Below are positions 10,241-21,285 of a stretch of 64,000 bases of DNA, piece after piece (position 1 is the first letter of the stretch; every line of letters begins with the position of its first letter). The notes under the pieces were generated by a model that saw nothing but the letters and a program-made list of their open reading frames with translations, was not told the origin of the DNA and did no database searches. A program made the translations under genes and the position numbers. Source of the stretch: Varanus komodoensis (Eukaryota > Chordata > Lepidosauria > Squamata > Varanidae). The stretch spans positions 13,312,686-13,376,685 of the forward strand of contig NW_025336087.1 in assembly GCF_004798865.1 (NCBI RefSeq), read 5' to 3'.

Positions 10241-11169
10241 CTCTGATCTGATCCAGGAGATATCTTTTTATGTCTCTAGGCTAATTTGTGTAGAGAAAGG
10301 CCAGCTGCGCAGTATGTACCTGCATAATGTCTTATTCTACACAAATATTAGTCCCCGTCCTTGATTCTGGTCACACTAATCTGGAGTGTTATTATTACTC
10401 CAGTTTTTCCTGTGCACTGTGAATGAAGAGGAAATGGGCTAATGATTGAGAAGTTGCTTTGTGGAAACAAGTTTTATGGGATGCAGGTAGGCTTTGGAAA
10501 GGTTTCAAGCATGTTCCTATATGTTAGGGAGTCTGGACATGAAGTGTCACAAAAGCTAGGTAAGATATTAAGAACCACTCTGGTCAAAAGAAATGATAAC
10601 CTGTTCCAAGATCCTGCCAATTAATTAGCTTTGAGAGAGTTAGAGAACATTAGCAATGAACAAACACCCCCAAGGACAGATGGAATTGCCAGGAAACTCT
10701 ATTAGAAAACTTGGACAGCAGTGGAATGTCTTGTTTGTTTTGAGTTCATTAGTGTGAAAACTTGGCATCCTGCTGGTCTTCCCAGGTGTGGATTTTTACA
10801 TTTCTATAAATGTATTTAAGTTGATGGTTGTAATTTGGCAAATAGTGTGCTATAATACACAGGGGCTTTGGGTTTTTTAAATCCCCAAATGTGTGTAAAT
10901 TGAAGTTTCATTTTTATCAAAAGGTTTTGCGGCCATTTAAATATATGTATGGTTTGAAAATGCAGCTAATAATTTTAAAAAATTATCAATATAAAGATAG
11001 CTAGTATTGGTTCTTCCTTTACTTCTGTGTCAAATTTGCGATGGTGCAGTAAAATTTTGAGCCATATTCTCCATTTGTCACATTCCCCCTATAACTTGGT
11101 CATTAAAATCATTGGTCATTAGATCAACATACCACCTAGAATTCCACACAAGGTGACAGGCAAGAACTC

Positions 11170-11172
<3 letters not shown>
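10241..11172. other. No gene or clear repeat seen
   Basis: AT-rich sequence without recognised families or coding pattern. Confidence 0.4.

Positions 11173-11212
<40 letters not shown>
11173..11212. repeat. (AC)20 microsatellite
   Basis: An uninterrupted run of 20 AC dinucleotides, likely length-variable between individuals. Confidence 0.97.
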
Positions 11213-11215
<3 letters not shown>

Positions 11216-11240
11216 ATAAGACCTGCTCATACAAAATAAT

Positions 11241-11310
11241 ATGGGATATGAGTATATGGATGTTGGGGAAGGGCAAGTACTTCCTGGCCTGTAAGTTCCT
11301 CATATCCCAT
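11241..11310. repeat. Inverted repeat, 12-bp perfect arms
   Basis: The arms atgggatatgag (11241-11252) and ctcatatcccat (11299-11310) are exact reverse complements separated by 46 bases. It may be the trace of a fold-back element or chance. Confidence 0.6.
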
Positions 11311-11584
11311 GATTTGTTGCATTACTGGGGGTTCCATGTGAAGCTCTTCATGACATGTTTCAAGTACCAGCTTCAGTGCAGTGCTATGTTTTGAAAATAC
11401 CCTTTTCCAAAATGACATGCTATGGAATCTGTCATCAAACTGTTTCAAGATGAGAACAAAAAAATTGCTTCAGAGAAAATGTACCCCCCATCCACCCACC
11501 GCCACCTTGACTTTCTTTCACCTTCTCCTTGTTCTCCTTGTTCCACTTTTCCACTGTTCCATTCTTTCCAGACTGTCCCCAACA

Positions 11585-11935
11585 GACGCAGGCTGGTTGG
11601 CAGTCCAGAGGGGGCCTTCTCCTTGGCTATTCCCAAACCATGGAACTCCAAGGGAGGCAAGGTTCACTTCTTCTCCGTTATTCTTTAAATGGCAAGCAAA
11701 GGTCGTATCGAAAAAGACCTTTGGCATATAAGGAATCTGCAGGTTAGTGGCATTTTTATTTTGTAACTATTATGTTTTGTAATGTTTGTTTACATGTTTT
11801 TACATGTTTGGTTGTTTTAAATTGTTTTTGCAGGCTGCCTTCAGTGCTTTTTTGTAGCAAGGCAGGCTATAAAAGAGTTATATATTTATTCAAATGCATT
11901 TGTTCAAGTAAATAAATAAGTGTAAAACATTTGGA
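11585..11935 (+). mobile_element. L2-type LINE, C-terminal ORF2 end and 3' tail
   Basis: Across two frames the sequence reads GAFSLAIPKPWNS and then PREARFTSS..KKTFGI, which fits the L2 block RAFSVAAPxLWNSLPxEAR...LKTxLFxxAF. Behind the coding end comes an AT-rich region with gcaaggcaggctataaaaga and aagtaaataaataag at 11910-11925, the L2-like 3' tail. Confidence 0.55.
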
Positions 11936-13368
11936 AGGCATCAAGTTGAAGAAGGCTGACCTTGGCTACAAAAGCCAGAATACATATAGAAGTGTTTTGG
12001 GTTTTGTTATCACAAACGTGGTTGTACTTACTGTTAACTTTGCCTGTTACTATTCTGCATGAGACTCAAGGGCCCAGGAGAGATCCTCCATCCTCTTTTT
12101 TTCCATCTGACTACCCTATGGTCTGTGCAGAATTCAGACATGAAACACAACACCACTGCCAACAAGAACAGAACAACAGAGAATTCAGAATGCACCCACT
12201 CCACTTTGGAAGTAAGACTAGGTGGCAGAGAACACCAAAATCCACAAATATATTCAGGTAGGGAAATCCCCAGGAACAGTCCAAAAAGTGAGGGAAATAG
12301 AGAGTGAAGGCAAACAGGAGCAATGTCATGGATAAACAAACATTTTAGAACAGGGATTTGTTTGTTTCTTAACCCAAGATAAATGGTATTTATACTATGT
12401 TCACAGAAAAATAAGGAGGGGAAAGTAGCTTTGGCACTGCTCTACTTTTATGCTTTTCATAGCAGCCCAGAACTCAGAAGTCAGTATTATTGAGTTAGAA
12501 GGGACTTCCTGCCAGAAGTAAGCATGCGTAGGATTGTTGCCCAGGGGAGTTCTTTCTTACACATTGTTCAGACAGTGCATTGTTTCACGGCATGCGATGT
12601 CTAATCTTAGCAGATGGCACCCGTATCACATAATTGCATATGATGTGGACATGTAAAGAAATGTAATCTGTGGCTGCAGGTGAGGAAAATCATGTGTTAA
12701 GCGTTTCATACTTCGATTGAACAGGAAGTCCTTTTCTACACATAATACGGGCAGCATTTGAAAAGAGCCACAACTGATGCTCCAGGGACCTGTCGTAAAT
12801 AGGGGGCAAGATCTGGTGTTGGCTCTACCTTAGAAGTGTGGTACAGTGATTAAAGCCCTGAAGTTTTATGACCCATCCAGGAGGATGTCCATGGTTCTCC
12901 AACCAACTTTTGTTGTCAGTAGTGTCATTGCAAAGGGGCAAAGAGGATTAACTTTGGCTTATAGGTCTCCCTTGGTGTACAGCAGATGGAGGCCAACTCT
13001 TCATTATAAACCACCCTCGAAGGACTTGTTAAGTAAATCGATCTGGAACTTTGAAGCTGTAAAATAATAAGGTGATTAGGAACATTCTGAAGCCACTTGA
13101 TAATGTGATGTTGATTGAATAGGATTGGCTTTCATTACTGCACTGGGAAGAGAACTGGTTTCTGAGTGGAGGAAGATGAAGAGCAGCATTATATGCAGCC
13201 GTTGCTTTTACGCTTCCCCTTTTTAATCTCAATGTCTTCCAGATACTCTTGGTATTAAGCTGAAACTGAACCATGCTTATTTTAAAGTGTTGCAAGGCAG
13301 ACACTTGATTTCTTCCAGCTGTTCAGCTTGAGCCCAAGCTAGAAAGAGGAGACTGAAAAGCTGAAGGA
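11936..13368. other. No gene; one fold-back half-site at 12495-12545
   Basis: At 12495-12545 the words agaagtaagcatgcgtagga-ttgttgccc match one arm of the lizard palindromic repeat. The remainder shows no family or coding signature. Confidence 0.4.
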
Positions 13369-13397
13369 GTGTGTGTGTGTGTGTGAGAGAGAGAGAG
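13369..13397. repeat. (GT)8 followed by (GA)n microsatellite
   Basis: GT dinucleotides at 13369-13384 pass directly into GA dinucleotides to about 13397. Confidence 0.9.
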
Positions 13398-13779
13398 CGG
13401 CGGTGGGGATGGAGGGGTCCAGAATGCACAGCCATGTCTACTGGCTCTTGAATCAGAAGGTTAGGTGCAAGATACATGGAGAGCAATAGGCAGAAGCTCT
13501 GTTTCTCAGCGACATTTGAGGTAGAAGAGGTTGGGAAGGTGCTGAGCTGGTGTCTCGACATAGCCGTGGACTACATATTATGGGATGAACCCCAATAAAC
13601 TGACATTTGAGTCTTAAGATCATGGTACGGCTAGGTTTGAAGGATCTGAGAGCAAGGAGCTCTCAGAGAGGGGTGGCCTGTAACTCATTACCTTTCCCAC
13701 TTTGCCCAGCCAGCTTTCTCCCCTTCCCACCATTCCGGTCACTGGTTAGCCTTCTTCCCTCCCACTTCACTCCTCTTAC

Positions 13780-13919
13780 CTGGGGTGTGGGGTCAGTGCG
13801 GACACACACGGCTAAGCCAAGCTGGTGGCGGACTAGGAAGGCACTCAGCAGAACCTTGCGCCAGTCACTCTGAAGCTGCACTTCTGCACAGAAGGAAGGG
13901 CGTCCCTCCCAGAGGCTGC
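13780..13919 (-). other. Candidate host exon, unidentified (weak)
   Basis: On the minus strand a stretch with a pyrimidine-rich run ending in ccctcaccag (acceptor AG at 13921-13920) is followed by 140 bp and then CAG^GTAAGA, a near-perfect donor (last exon base 13780). Only one of three frames is open across it; that frame has one codon completed from an upstream exon, then 46 residues including SDWRKVLLSAFLVRHQLGL, ending in phase 0. An alternative acceptor (cttctgtgcag) would start the exon at 13883. The surrounding region is GC-rich and free of obvious repeats. I do not recognise the peptide, see no partner exons, and splice-like signals arise by chance, so a pseudo-exon is quite possible. 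Confidence 0.2.
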
Positions 13920-14249
13920 CTGGTGAGGGCAAGAGAGGGCATGAATGATGCCCCGCTGAGCACGGTCAGTGGGACTTGCATAAGCAGCCCTCCACCACTG
14001 CAGGGCTGTTGTTGTTGTCTTTAGGAAGAGGAGAAAGAAAACCTCTTCCTGTCCCCAAAGCTGCATGGTAAGCAGGGCAAATGCCAAGGGCACCTGGTCA
14101 CTCTGTGACTTCCCCATTTGCCAGGTGGCGCTTGGGTGAGAAGAGGTTATCTTTACTCTTAAAAGCCCAGCACTTCAGCCACCACAGCAGAAACACTGGC
14201 CAGGGGTATTCCTGGGTGCTGCTGTCACTCTCCCAGAGGCCCTCTAGAA

Positions 14250-14387
14250 CAGCCTTCCCCAATCTGGTGGCCTTCAGAGGCATCTGGACTGCAGCTCCCA
14301 GAATTCTCATCCAGTGGGGCCATTGACAGGGAACTCTGGGTGCTGCAATCCAAGCATCTCTGGAAGGCACAAGGCTGGGGAAGGCTG
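14250..14387. mobile_element. hAT-type MITE with 8-bp target duplication
   Basis: A 138-bp fold-back element. The termini are CAGCCTTCCCCA (14250-14261) and its reverse complement TGGGGAAGGCTG (14376-14387), and the inverted similarity runs about 60 bp inward on each side. It is flanked by the direct duplication CTCTAGAA at 14242-14249 and 14388-14395, which fits the nTCTAGAn preference of hAT transposases. It has no coding capacity and must have been moved in trans. Related, poorer copies are at 5826-5953, 17166-17453 and 44128-44188. Confidence 0.88.
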
Positions 14388-14594
14388 CTCTAGAACATGG
14401 CAGCAGGCTTGGTGGGGGCCGAACTGCCACCATGGACCTGCTGCTTGCCCTAGGCGGATGCTGCTGCCTGTCTCTCAGGTTGACTGCAGCTCCCTGGGCT
14501 GAAGGGCATGGACGTCTGCTCAGAAATCTGGGGCTAATAGAAACCCGGTCATTACAAGATGGAGGCACTGTGGACAGCCAATTCTCTGATGGGG

Positions 14595-15175
14595 AACGTG
14601 GTGCTTGACCTGCTTTGGATGGGGCTGCTTTCTGCCTAAAAGAAGAGGATCACCATTTGGGAGTGCTGTTAAATCCAGCTTTGCCATGCCAGGCCCAGGT
14701 AGCCTCACTTGCTGGTTTAGCAACTGCACTTTTCCTGGACGGGGCCCTGATAACCTTCCTGTTGACTACTGCCATGCGGCATGTGTGAGGCAGCCCCAGA
14801 AGATGACTTGGAAGCTTGGGTTGGTGTCAAACATGACTGCCAAAACTTCAACCGGTGTGTCTAAATCAAGGCATATCGTGCCAAACTTAAAAGATCTTCA
14901 CTGACTACCTTTTTGCTTCCAGGCCCGATTCAAGATGCTGCTTATTTCCTTTAAAGTCTTAAATGGCTTTGTACTTTGTCGCCTGAAGGAGCACCTCTTC
15001 AACCTGTGCTTGAAGATGGTCTGTTGAGGCCCTTCTTCAGATACTTCCTTTAATGGACGGTTAAAGTAGCGAAAGACAAGGCCTTTTCAGCAATGACTCC
15101 CTGACTCACTAAAAAAGCTTGTCAGCTGCTTATATTGCAATCTTTTCTAGCACCAGGCAAAATGTTCTAACCCAC
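14595..15175 (+). mobile_element. L2-type LINE, part of reverse transcriptase ORF2
   Basis: The translation reads VDYCHA..RQPQ (compare LDYCNALYxGLPQ of L2), then a degraded TGV..SKSRHIVPNLKDLH and, after a stop, LPFCFQARFKMLLISFKVLNG. This matches the HITPxLxxLHWLPVxxRIxFKxLLxxYKALNG segment of L2 reverse transcriptase. A later part (aaggccttttcagcaatgac) is the decayed AFS block. The copy has several stops and frame changes and is non-functional. Confidence 0.75.
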
Positions 15176-15309
15176 CCAGGCATGTGAATACATGCTAACA
15201 TGTGTGCTGTCTTAAAATGCAGCCCTATCGGCTTGTTGGCTAGTATATGGAAAGCCCTGAACCTGCCTCCCCCCCACATTTATCCTAAGCCCAGTTGGCA
15301 GAAGGAGCA

Positions 15310-15690
15310 GGGGAGGCATCCATTAAAGTTAAATGATGGCATTTCAGGATGATAAAAGGAAGGACTTCCTTACACAGCACTCAATTAAGCTATGAAATAC
15401 CTCCAGGTCTAGAGGGGTAGCTATCATTATGGATGGCTTTTAACAGGGACAGACAAATGCACGGAAAATAAGGTTATTCATAGCTACTAGTCACGATGGC
15501 TAGATATGACTCCACTCCCCAGGGCAATGCGACAGTGTGCTGGGGACATGCGTGGGGAGGGAGTGCTGCACTCGTGCCTTGCGTGCAGGGTTCCCAGAGG
15601 TTATCTGGCGGGTCACTGTGGAAGAGTGGATGCTGTGCGAGGGAAAGCCTGTGCTCTGATCTTGCTTGGCTCTTCCCATGCCCTATTCCA
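15310..15690 (+). mobile_element. CR1 LINE 3' end, plus strand
   Basis: The order of words follows the squamate CR1 3' region: acacagcactcaattaagct, atgaaatacctccaggtcta, ggatggcttttaacagggac, agacaaatgcacggaaaata, agctactagtcacgatggct, gtgctggggacatgcgtgg, gcactcgtgccttgcgtgca, gtcactgtggaagagtggat. The terminal repeat is not clear. It lies just before a separate CR1 reverse-transcriptase fragment. Confidence 0.75.
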
Positions 15691-15739
15691 TGGTTGCTTG
15701 TATGCTAATAAAGAATCTCATCTATAATTAAGGGTAGCA

Positions 15740-16095
15740 TATAAAGCTTAAAAAATAAAGTGAAACAAACTCCATGATTTTAAAGAGCCAGCATAGGTTT
15801 CTTAAGCAGAACTCATGCCAGACGACCTTTCTCTCCTGTTTTTTGTTTTGGTGGAGCTACCAGCTTGGTAGATTGGGGGGTGCCATGTATGTAGCATGAT
15901 CTCAAGTAGACTTTTGACAAGTGTTCCCACAATATGCTTGTTGATAAGCTAGGAAAAGGTGGGCTAGAAGATCTCTACCATTTGGTAGATTAGCAGCTGG
16001 TTGATGCTCCTGCCTGAAGAGTACCCATTACTGGCTTCTCATCAATATGGGGGCTGCCGCCAGGATCCATCCTGGGCCTGGGTTTACTCAAGAGC
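15740..16095 (+). mobile_element. CR1 LINE, reverse transcriptase fragment, plus strand
   Basis: Degraded codons follow a CR1 reverse-transcriptase segment: gccagcataggtttcttaag (Q-HGF-K pattern), actcatgccagacgaccttt (SCQTxL), agacttttgacaagtgttcc (KAFDKVP), cttgttgataagctagg (LLxKLE), gcagctggttgatgctcctg (WLxD) and gccaggatccatcctgggcc (PQGSVLGP). Since it lies downstream of a CR1 3' end in the same orientation, it is a separate insertion truncated at both sides. Confidence 0.7.
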
Positions 16096-17165
16096 TTTAC
16101 GAAAGACTCGGCCACAGTGCTCATCTTCTGGCCTGCACTCCTCCCAATTCGAATGTTAATGTTAGCCAGAGCCTTGTAACCAGCCGCAGTTCCCAATTTG
16201 CTGTCCATACACTTGATGCATCCCTAGACATCCTTTGCAGAATGTGGCTAATTGTGCAAGGGAACAACACTCTGTTGCCTATTACGCTATGGATGTGTTG
16301 ACACTATGGATGTGTTGACCCATTGGCTCTATGGGTGCAGCCAAGCATGGCCCCCCAACTGATCATTGCTATCAGTTGTGCTGCCCTATGCCTTAGCCCC
16401 TGCTTTCCACAATCCAAGCAGTGCCTCTTTGCCTTCATGTCTATGCCCAACTAAAAACAAAGGAAACCACTGAATCTATACCCAGTCCAATCTAGAGAGT
16501 TCCTAGTAGGAGTGCCCATCTTTTAGTACAAATGGGAAATTGAACCAAATAGATCCTATTTGATTCAATTTGTTGCATTCATCTCAGAATAAGTGCAGTG
16601 GTTCTACTGGAGGGCACCCTTTTTCTGATGGCTTCCAATTTCCCCCCAAATTGCCATGGACTAATGCTGCATCAGGACATTATTGAAGGAAAATAGCAGC
16701 TATCCAGAGGAGCCAACAGTTCTGCTGCTTCTACCATGAAAAATGGCAGTCAAACAAAGGGAATATAGGCTGTAAAAACAGAAAGAAAAAGGTTGATGGA
16801 TCCTCCAACAACGAATGTGAGTCACTACATTACAATGAAAGAAAATATTCACAAAATGAATGCAATTTCAATGACATTTTCTAGTACAGGACTGAAAACT
16901 ATTCCACAACCCACAAGCAAAATACGTATATGCCCTTAACTTCTAAACCAAGTATCCCCATCAGCAGAATCACACTGGGGTGAGATACACAAAGCAATAC
17001 TGAATGGGAGACAAGCCAGACTAGGAGAATGACAGAGGAAGCCGAAAGGAGGAATGGCACGTCCCTTTCTTGTTTTGTTCCCATCCACCTGGCCTGAATA
17101 ATCATACATCTCAATGTCTTCAGTTATGGACAAGCTGGATTTTTTAGCCTTCTGATGAGAAAGAC
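16096..17165. other. No gene; a 17-bp tandem duplication at 16287-16320
   Basis: The word ctatggatgtgttgac occurs twice head to tail with a period of 17 bp. Otherwise no family or coding signature is visible. Confidence 0.45.
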
Positions 17166-17453
17166 GAAGTTCCTACATCTGGTTCTATCCAGATGTGTTG
17201 GACTACCAACTACCATCATTATCACATCTTCAACTTGGTATTATGTTTTATATTGTGTGCAGCAGGCTTCAGGTTCAGTGTTATTAATCATTCTATTTTA
17301 TGTTTAAAACTGTAAAACACTTGGCCAAATTTATTTGACGAAGCACTGACCAAAAGAAATGAATGAATGAATGAATGAATGAATGGTCCCCAGCCAGCAT
17401 AGCCATGATGGGAGTTGTAGTTCAACACATCTGGAAGGAACTAGGTCGGAAAG
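17166..17453. mobile_element. Fold-back (hAT-like) element split by an L2 tail
   Basis: The left arm, atccagatgtgttggactac-caactaccatca, ends near 17220. The right arm, tccccagccagcatagccat then gatgggagttgtagttcaac and catctgg, begins at about 17387. Together they make the fold-back element described at 5826 and 14250; the 166 bp between them are an L2-like 3' end. Confidence 0.5.
17221..17386 (+). mobile_element. L2-type LINE 3' tail with (GAAT)n
   Basis: An AT-rich 3' end with taaaactgtaaaacacttgg and tttgacgaagcactgacc, then a (GAAT)7 array at 17357-17385. L2 elements end in such short tandem repeats. It lies inside a fold-back element and so inserted after it. Confidence 0.5.
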
Positions 17454-18925
17454 GATTGTGGGTCAACTGAACAGGCTTCTTTTCAAATCACTAAAAGTGG
17501 CCTGACATTCCACTTTACAATACATTGGCTAAGCTTCTCTACCTGAAATGGAGGCCCATGTTAGCTCATGATAATTGGCTTAGTAATGCATTGCCTGTGA
17601 CTTGCCCATTTCTTCCGATGCCTTCTCCACAATCATTTTCAGGGTGACCTTTACTGAAGGTCATATTGTCCAATTGGTTTAGGAACTGTGATCATTCCAC
17701 ATAGATCTGCCCATACTTTGCTACAACCTGACTGCACTCAGGTGCAGACGGAACAATTCCAAGGGCACGAGGACCAATCCATTCCTGCGAGAAAATGAGA
17801 GAGCCGCGCTTCAGCTGAGATGATGATGTCAATAGTATATGGCATGTATCTTGCTGACAGAGGATCATTTCCAGAAATCCTGATAGGGTTATGGCCACAA
17901 TCACATGCAGTCTAAAGGCAAACAGGAGGCAACCCCGGGGAGAGCCAGGAGATCCTTTCAGGCAGTTCATTCCCATCCATGTTCCAACAGCTACAGCCTA
18001 TAACTGTACACTCTTCCACCTGTGCATTCAGAGTCCCACCCAGGATACAACTGAAGGCTGTTAACATCATCCAAGCATGGCCTACTTGTGAACAGGTTTT
18101 TGCTAATAGGTAAATCTCAACTCACTAGGAGTTCTTATTCCCTAGGCAAACACCTTTGCTGCCTGGCAGCTGACATTGAAACCCATGTGTTCCTTGGGAC
18201 AGGTGGCTGCTCAAGTCTGAGACGGGCTGATCATGTCCTGAAAATTAGGACTGACAGTTGCCTCTCTGTGAGGCCAGGATTCCCTGATTCACTTCAAGGT
18301 CTCCAGAAACAGCAGCTCTCCTCTGCCTCCTGAAGAGGGGTCCCCAGACAGGGTCTCCTGCCCCGCTTCATTTTCCTGCTTTGGGCAAAGCTGAATTCAT
18401 GTTGTGGCATCTCCTTGTGAATGTGTGTGTTCTTTGCTCCCATGAAACCAGATATACAGTCAGGTTTTGTTAACTGCAAAGTAACAAGAGACTAGAAGCA
18501 CTAACTGGTCCAAAGAACAAGGATTTCAAATGACAGAAAAGAGGGCAGGCACTCTAGGTGGAGAAAATTAAGTTAGGCCTTGCCTTCTGTGATACATGTA
18601 AATTTTGGCATGCCAGAAGTGTTGAATCTGACATCACCAAACACATCAGTGCCAGTTCACTAGCGAGTAATTCAATTCCTAACAGCAACAATTTGATCTG
18701 CCAGAAGTAGTCGGGTGTTAGAGAAAGCTCTGAGCAACATATGGGGGAAACTATTTGCAAAAACAAATGTGCCAAATACTTAACTAATTTTGTTATGGAA
18801 GAGTGAGGGGAAAAACATGTGAAAAGGAGATTTGCTTTTTCCTTTGTGCCAGCCCTAAAATTTTGATATAACACATATGCATGTGCATAATTTTAAGGGA
18901 TGTTGCCCAATTAACTTCAAGCAAA

Positions 18926-18926
<1 letters not shown>
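17454..18926. other. No gene or clear repeat seen
   Basis: No family recognised. The 94-residue minus frame at 17692-17976 has no known motif. Confidence 0.45.

Positions 18927-18962
<36 letters not shown>
18927..18962. repeat. (CA)18 microsatellite
   Basis: Uninterrupted CA dinucleotides. A shorter impure CA stretch lies at about 19050-19066. Confidence 0.95.
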
Positions 18963-18965
<3 letters not shown>

Positions 18966-21121
18966 CTATGACTATACCAGCCTCTAAATGCATTGTCTGA
19001 TGAGGACCTGAGCATTTTTGGAAGCACCTTGCAATCAGGCCTGTAATTTACACACACACATACACAATTTGCACGAATCTTTAAACCACAGATGGTTTCT
19101 GCTGTAGCTCTGCAAAAACATCAAGTCATTTCTTTTACAATTCAGAGAATAACTATAGTCCTGAGAATGAAGAGGAATTTTGATGAAATGGAGTTGGCTC
19201 GGATCTCCCCCCAGTTCTGGCTTGGAGGATGTTACACAACCACTGACAGATCTGCCACCCAAAGCATGCATCTTTTCTGGAATGTTTTCACTTAAAGCGT
19301 TCATTCTCCCTACTCCAACTGAGACTATTAAGTGCTGTGATTGCCAATTAGGTGAAATTGGTAAGAATAGGACTGTAAGACCAAGAGCTTGTTTGATACT
19401 GAACATGCCATTTTCATAGCCTTTGGAAATCATATGTTCCCTAATAAAAAGAAAGGGGGTGCAATAAATATAAGTTACCCTCAGGATTTGAGATGCCTCA
19501 CCAAAAGAATAGATTAATATATTGGGCAGTCTTATGTACACATGTTCATTGTTAATAATACTTGCTATTAATATTAACCATAAATTACTGTTACAGCAAT
19601 CTATGCATCCCTCTTAGTACTTCATTCAATGCATTTCAGTACAGCCCATCTCTCCAGGCAGTTCGTGGCGATTTTGATGATCATTAGCAGAGTAGCGGCA
19701 CTTCACCCACAATTCAGTGAAGACGACTCCAAGATGGCTTAGCAAGCTCAGGTCAATTTTTACAGGCCTTTGCCCAACACTCTCCAAGGCTCTCTCTCCA
19801 ATAAATACTTGCCTCGCTTCAGGTGGAGGCAAGTGCTGCTCCCTTGTCCTAAGTCATCAAGGCTTCGTAAAGCCCAGCACTTTGAATCAAGGCCAGAGGT
19901 TGGGAGCACAGCATGTATAACCTGCCCCCCCCCCCCGCGTGCCAGTTCACACACAGTGCAACTGCCAGATTTTTAACTTCAGTTTCCAAACAGCTTTCGA
20001 GGGCAGCCCTCCATAGAGCTTATCACAGCCGTCTAACCTGCCAGCAGCCAGGCTCAGTCACTGATCTCAAGAGCCTTGAATCCTCTGGATTGCATTTCCT
20101 TACACTAGTGGTCTCCAGAAAGGCATCCTGAGAAATGCCTAGGCTAAGCTGGCCAAGTCACAAACAGCAAAAGCTCTTAAATAACCATAACAGGATCTAA
20201 ATGCCTTGAGAATTTCCAAAGTCCTTGCTGATGCTACCAACCTGAAGCTGTTGTCATGAGCTTCTAGCTTTTAATCACAGCAATTATTCCTTTCCCCTTT
20301 TTAAAAGGCTATTTTCATTACTAAATGGTTGCCAATCACTGTGAAGAAGAAAGCAGGCCCACTGTAGGGCATGAAATTAAATTTTCCAGGTAGTAGCAAG
20401 TAATTGATCCCATGGTGTGACCTTTGCCTAAAGGAGACAATTTGGAGTGGCACAGAGCTGAAAGGACAGGCCACACGTGAGCCAGTGACCCACAGAAAGC
20501 CTTGTGTTCGAGGCTCTTTCAAAGAAGCAATTCTATTAACTCTGCCGTTGCCTTAGGGCACTCACCCCAGTCTGTTTATTGGTCAACCATCCAGAGTCAT
20601 ACACCTCCAGCGTTGTCCATTTGGCTACCCCCTGCCCCCAGATCAGGCCAGCTCATCAGAAATTCTGGGTGGGCACGTGTGGGGATCCCATGTGGGGGGT
20701 GGGAATCCACCAGATTCCCCAGGCTTGGCTCCCTGGGCTCCAGTCTGCTTTGTGGCAGCCCTCAGCCAAGTTCCTGGTGATCGTACCCAGCCTTGATTTG
20801 GGCTGCTGTGCTGACATGCTCATGTGAGGTTCCCTAGGAATGGATTCCTGCTTGACCACTGTACACAGTGCCCTTCTCCATGCTGCAACCCTTGTGCTGT
20901 TGTATGTGATGCCGAAAAAGGCTGCCAGGTTGTGACCTTCATTCCACAAGAGTTTGCAAACTTCCTCTTGGTTCAGCTCACTTTCTAAGGCCTGGCTGAG
21001 CATGAGGGGAAGAGCATAAATGCCAAAGGGAAAATTTTGCTGAGTTTTATCCCAACCCTAATTCTGTGTCTCTGTACAACACAGTTCTGGGAAAGAACAG
21101 AGGCAGAGGGTCGATCTAGAA
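18963..21121. other. No gene seen; C12 run at 19925-19936
   Basis: The longest minus-strand frame here, 168 residues at 19035-19541, has no recognisable domain. The GC-richer part at 20560-21000 holds another open minus frame (115 residues) that I cannot assign. Confidence 0.4.
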
Positions 21122-21147
21122 TAGTATGGTCTGAAGATACCATACTA
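21122..21147. repeat. Perfect hairpin, 9-bp arms
   Basis: tagtatggt (21122-21130) and accatacta (21139-21147) are exact reverse complements with an 8-base loop. It overlaps the start of the 5S-derived SINE. Confidence 0.8.
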
Positions 21148-21285
21148 AGACATCCACCATGTTGAAACTGAGCAGGTTGGGGGCCGGCCTGAACTTGGAA
21201 GGGAGATCATCTGAGAACCACATGTAGCCACCTTGAGCTACACAATGGGAAAGGTGGGATATAAATATAATTAATTAATTAATGT
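21128..21285 (+). mobile_element. 5S-rRNA-derived SINE with MIR/L2-like tail
   Basis: The head follows 5S rRNA: gataccatactaagacatcc, then aaactgagcaggttggg (compare the A-box region AAGCTAAGCAGGGTCGGG), gcctgaacttggaaggga-gatcatctgagaacc (compare the C-box region ACTTGGATGGGAGACC). The 3' half, gccaccttgagctacacaat and aaggtgggatataaatataa, matches the L2-like tail of the MIR-like SINEs here. It ends in an (ATTA)n tail. 5S-headed SINEs use the internal 5S promoter of RNA polymerase III. Confidence 0.65.

Noticed and set aside
14098-14568. 156-residue open frame on the minus strand
   Set aside because: It runs straight through the 14250-14387 MITE, so it is not a gene.
19035-19541. 168-residue open frame on the minus strand
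   Set aside because: No recognisable domain, no splice or start context, ordinary AT-rich composition; likely chance.
20656-21003. 115-residue minus-strand frame in a GC-richer region
   Set aside because: No recognisable motif or splice sites in good position; kept only as unassigned sequence.
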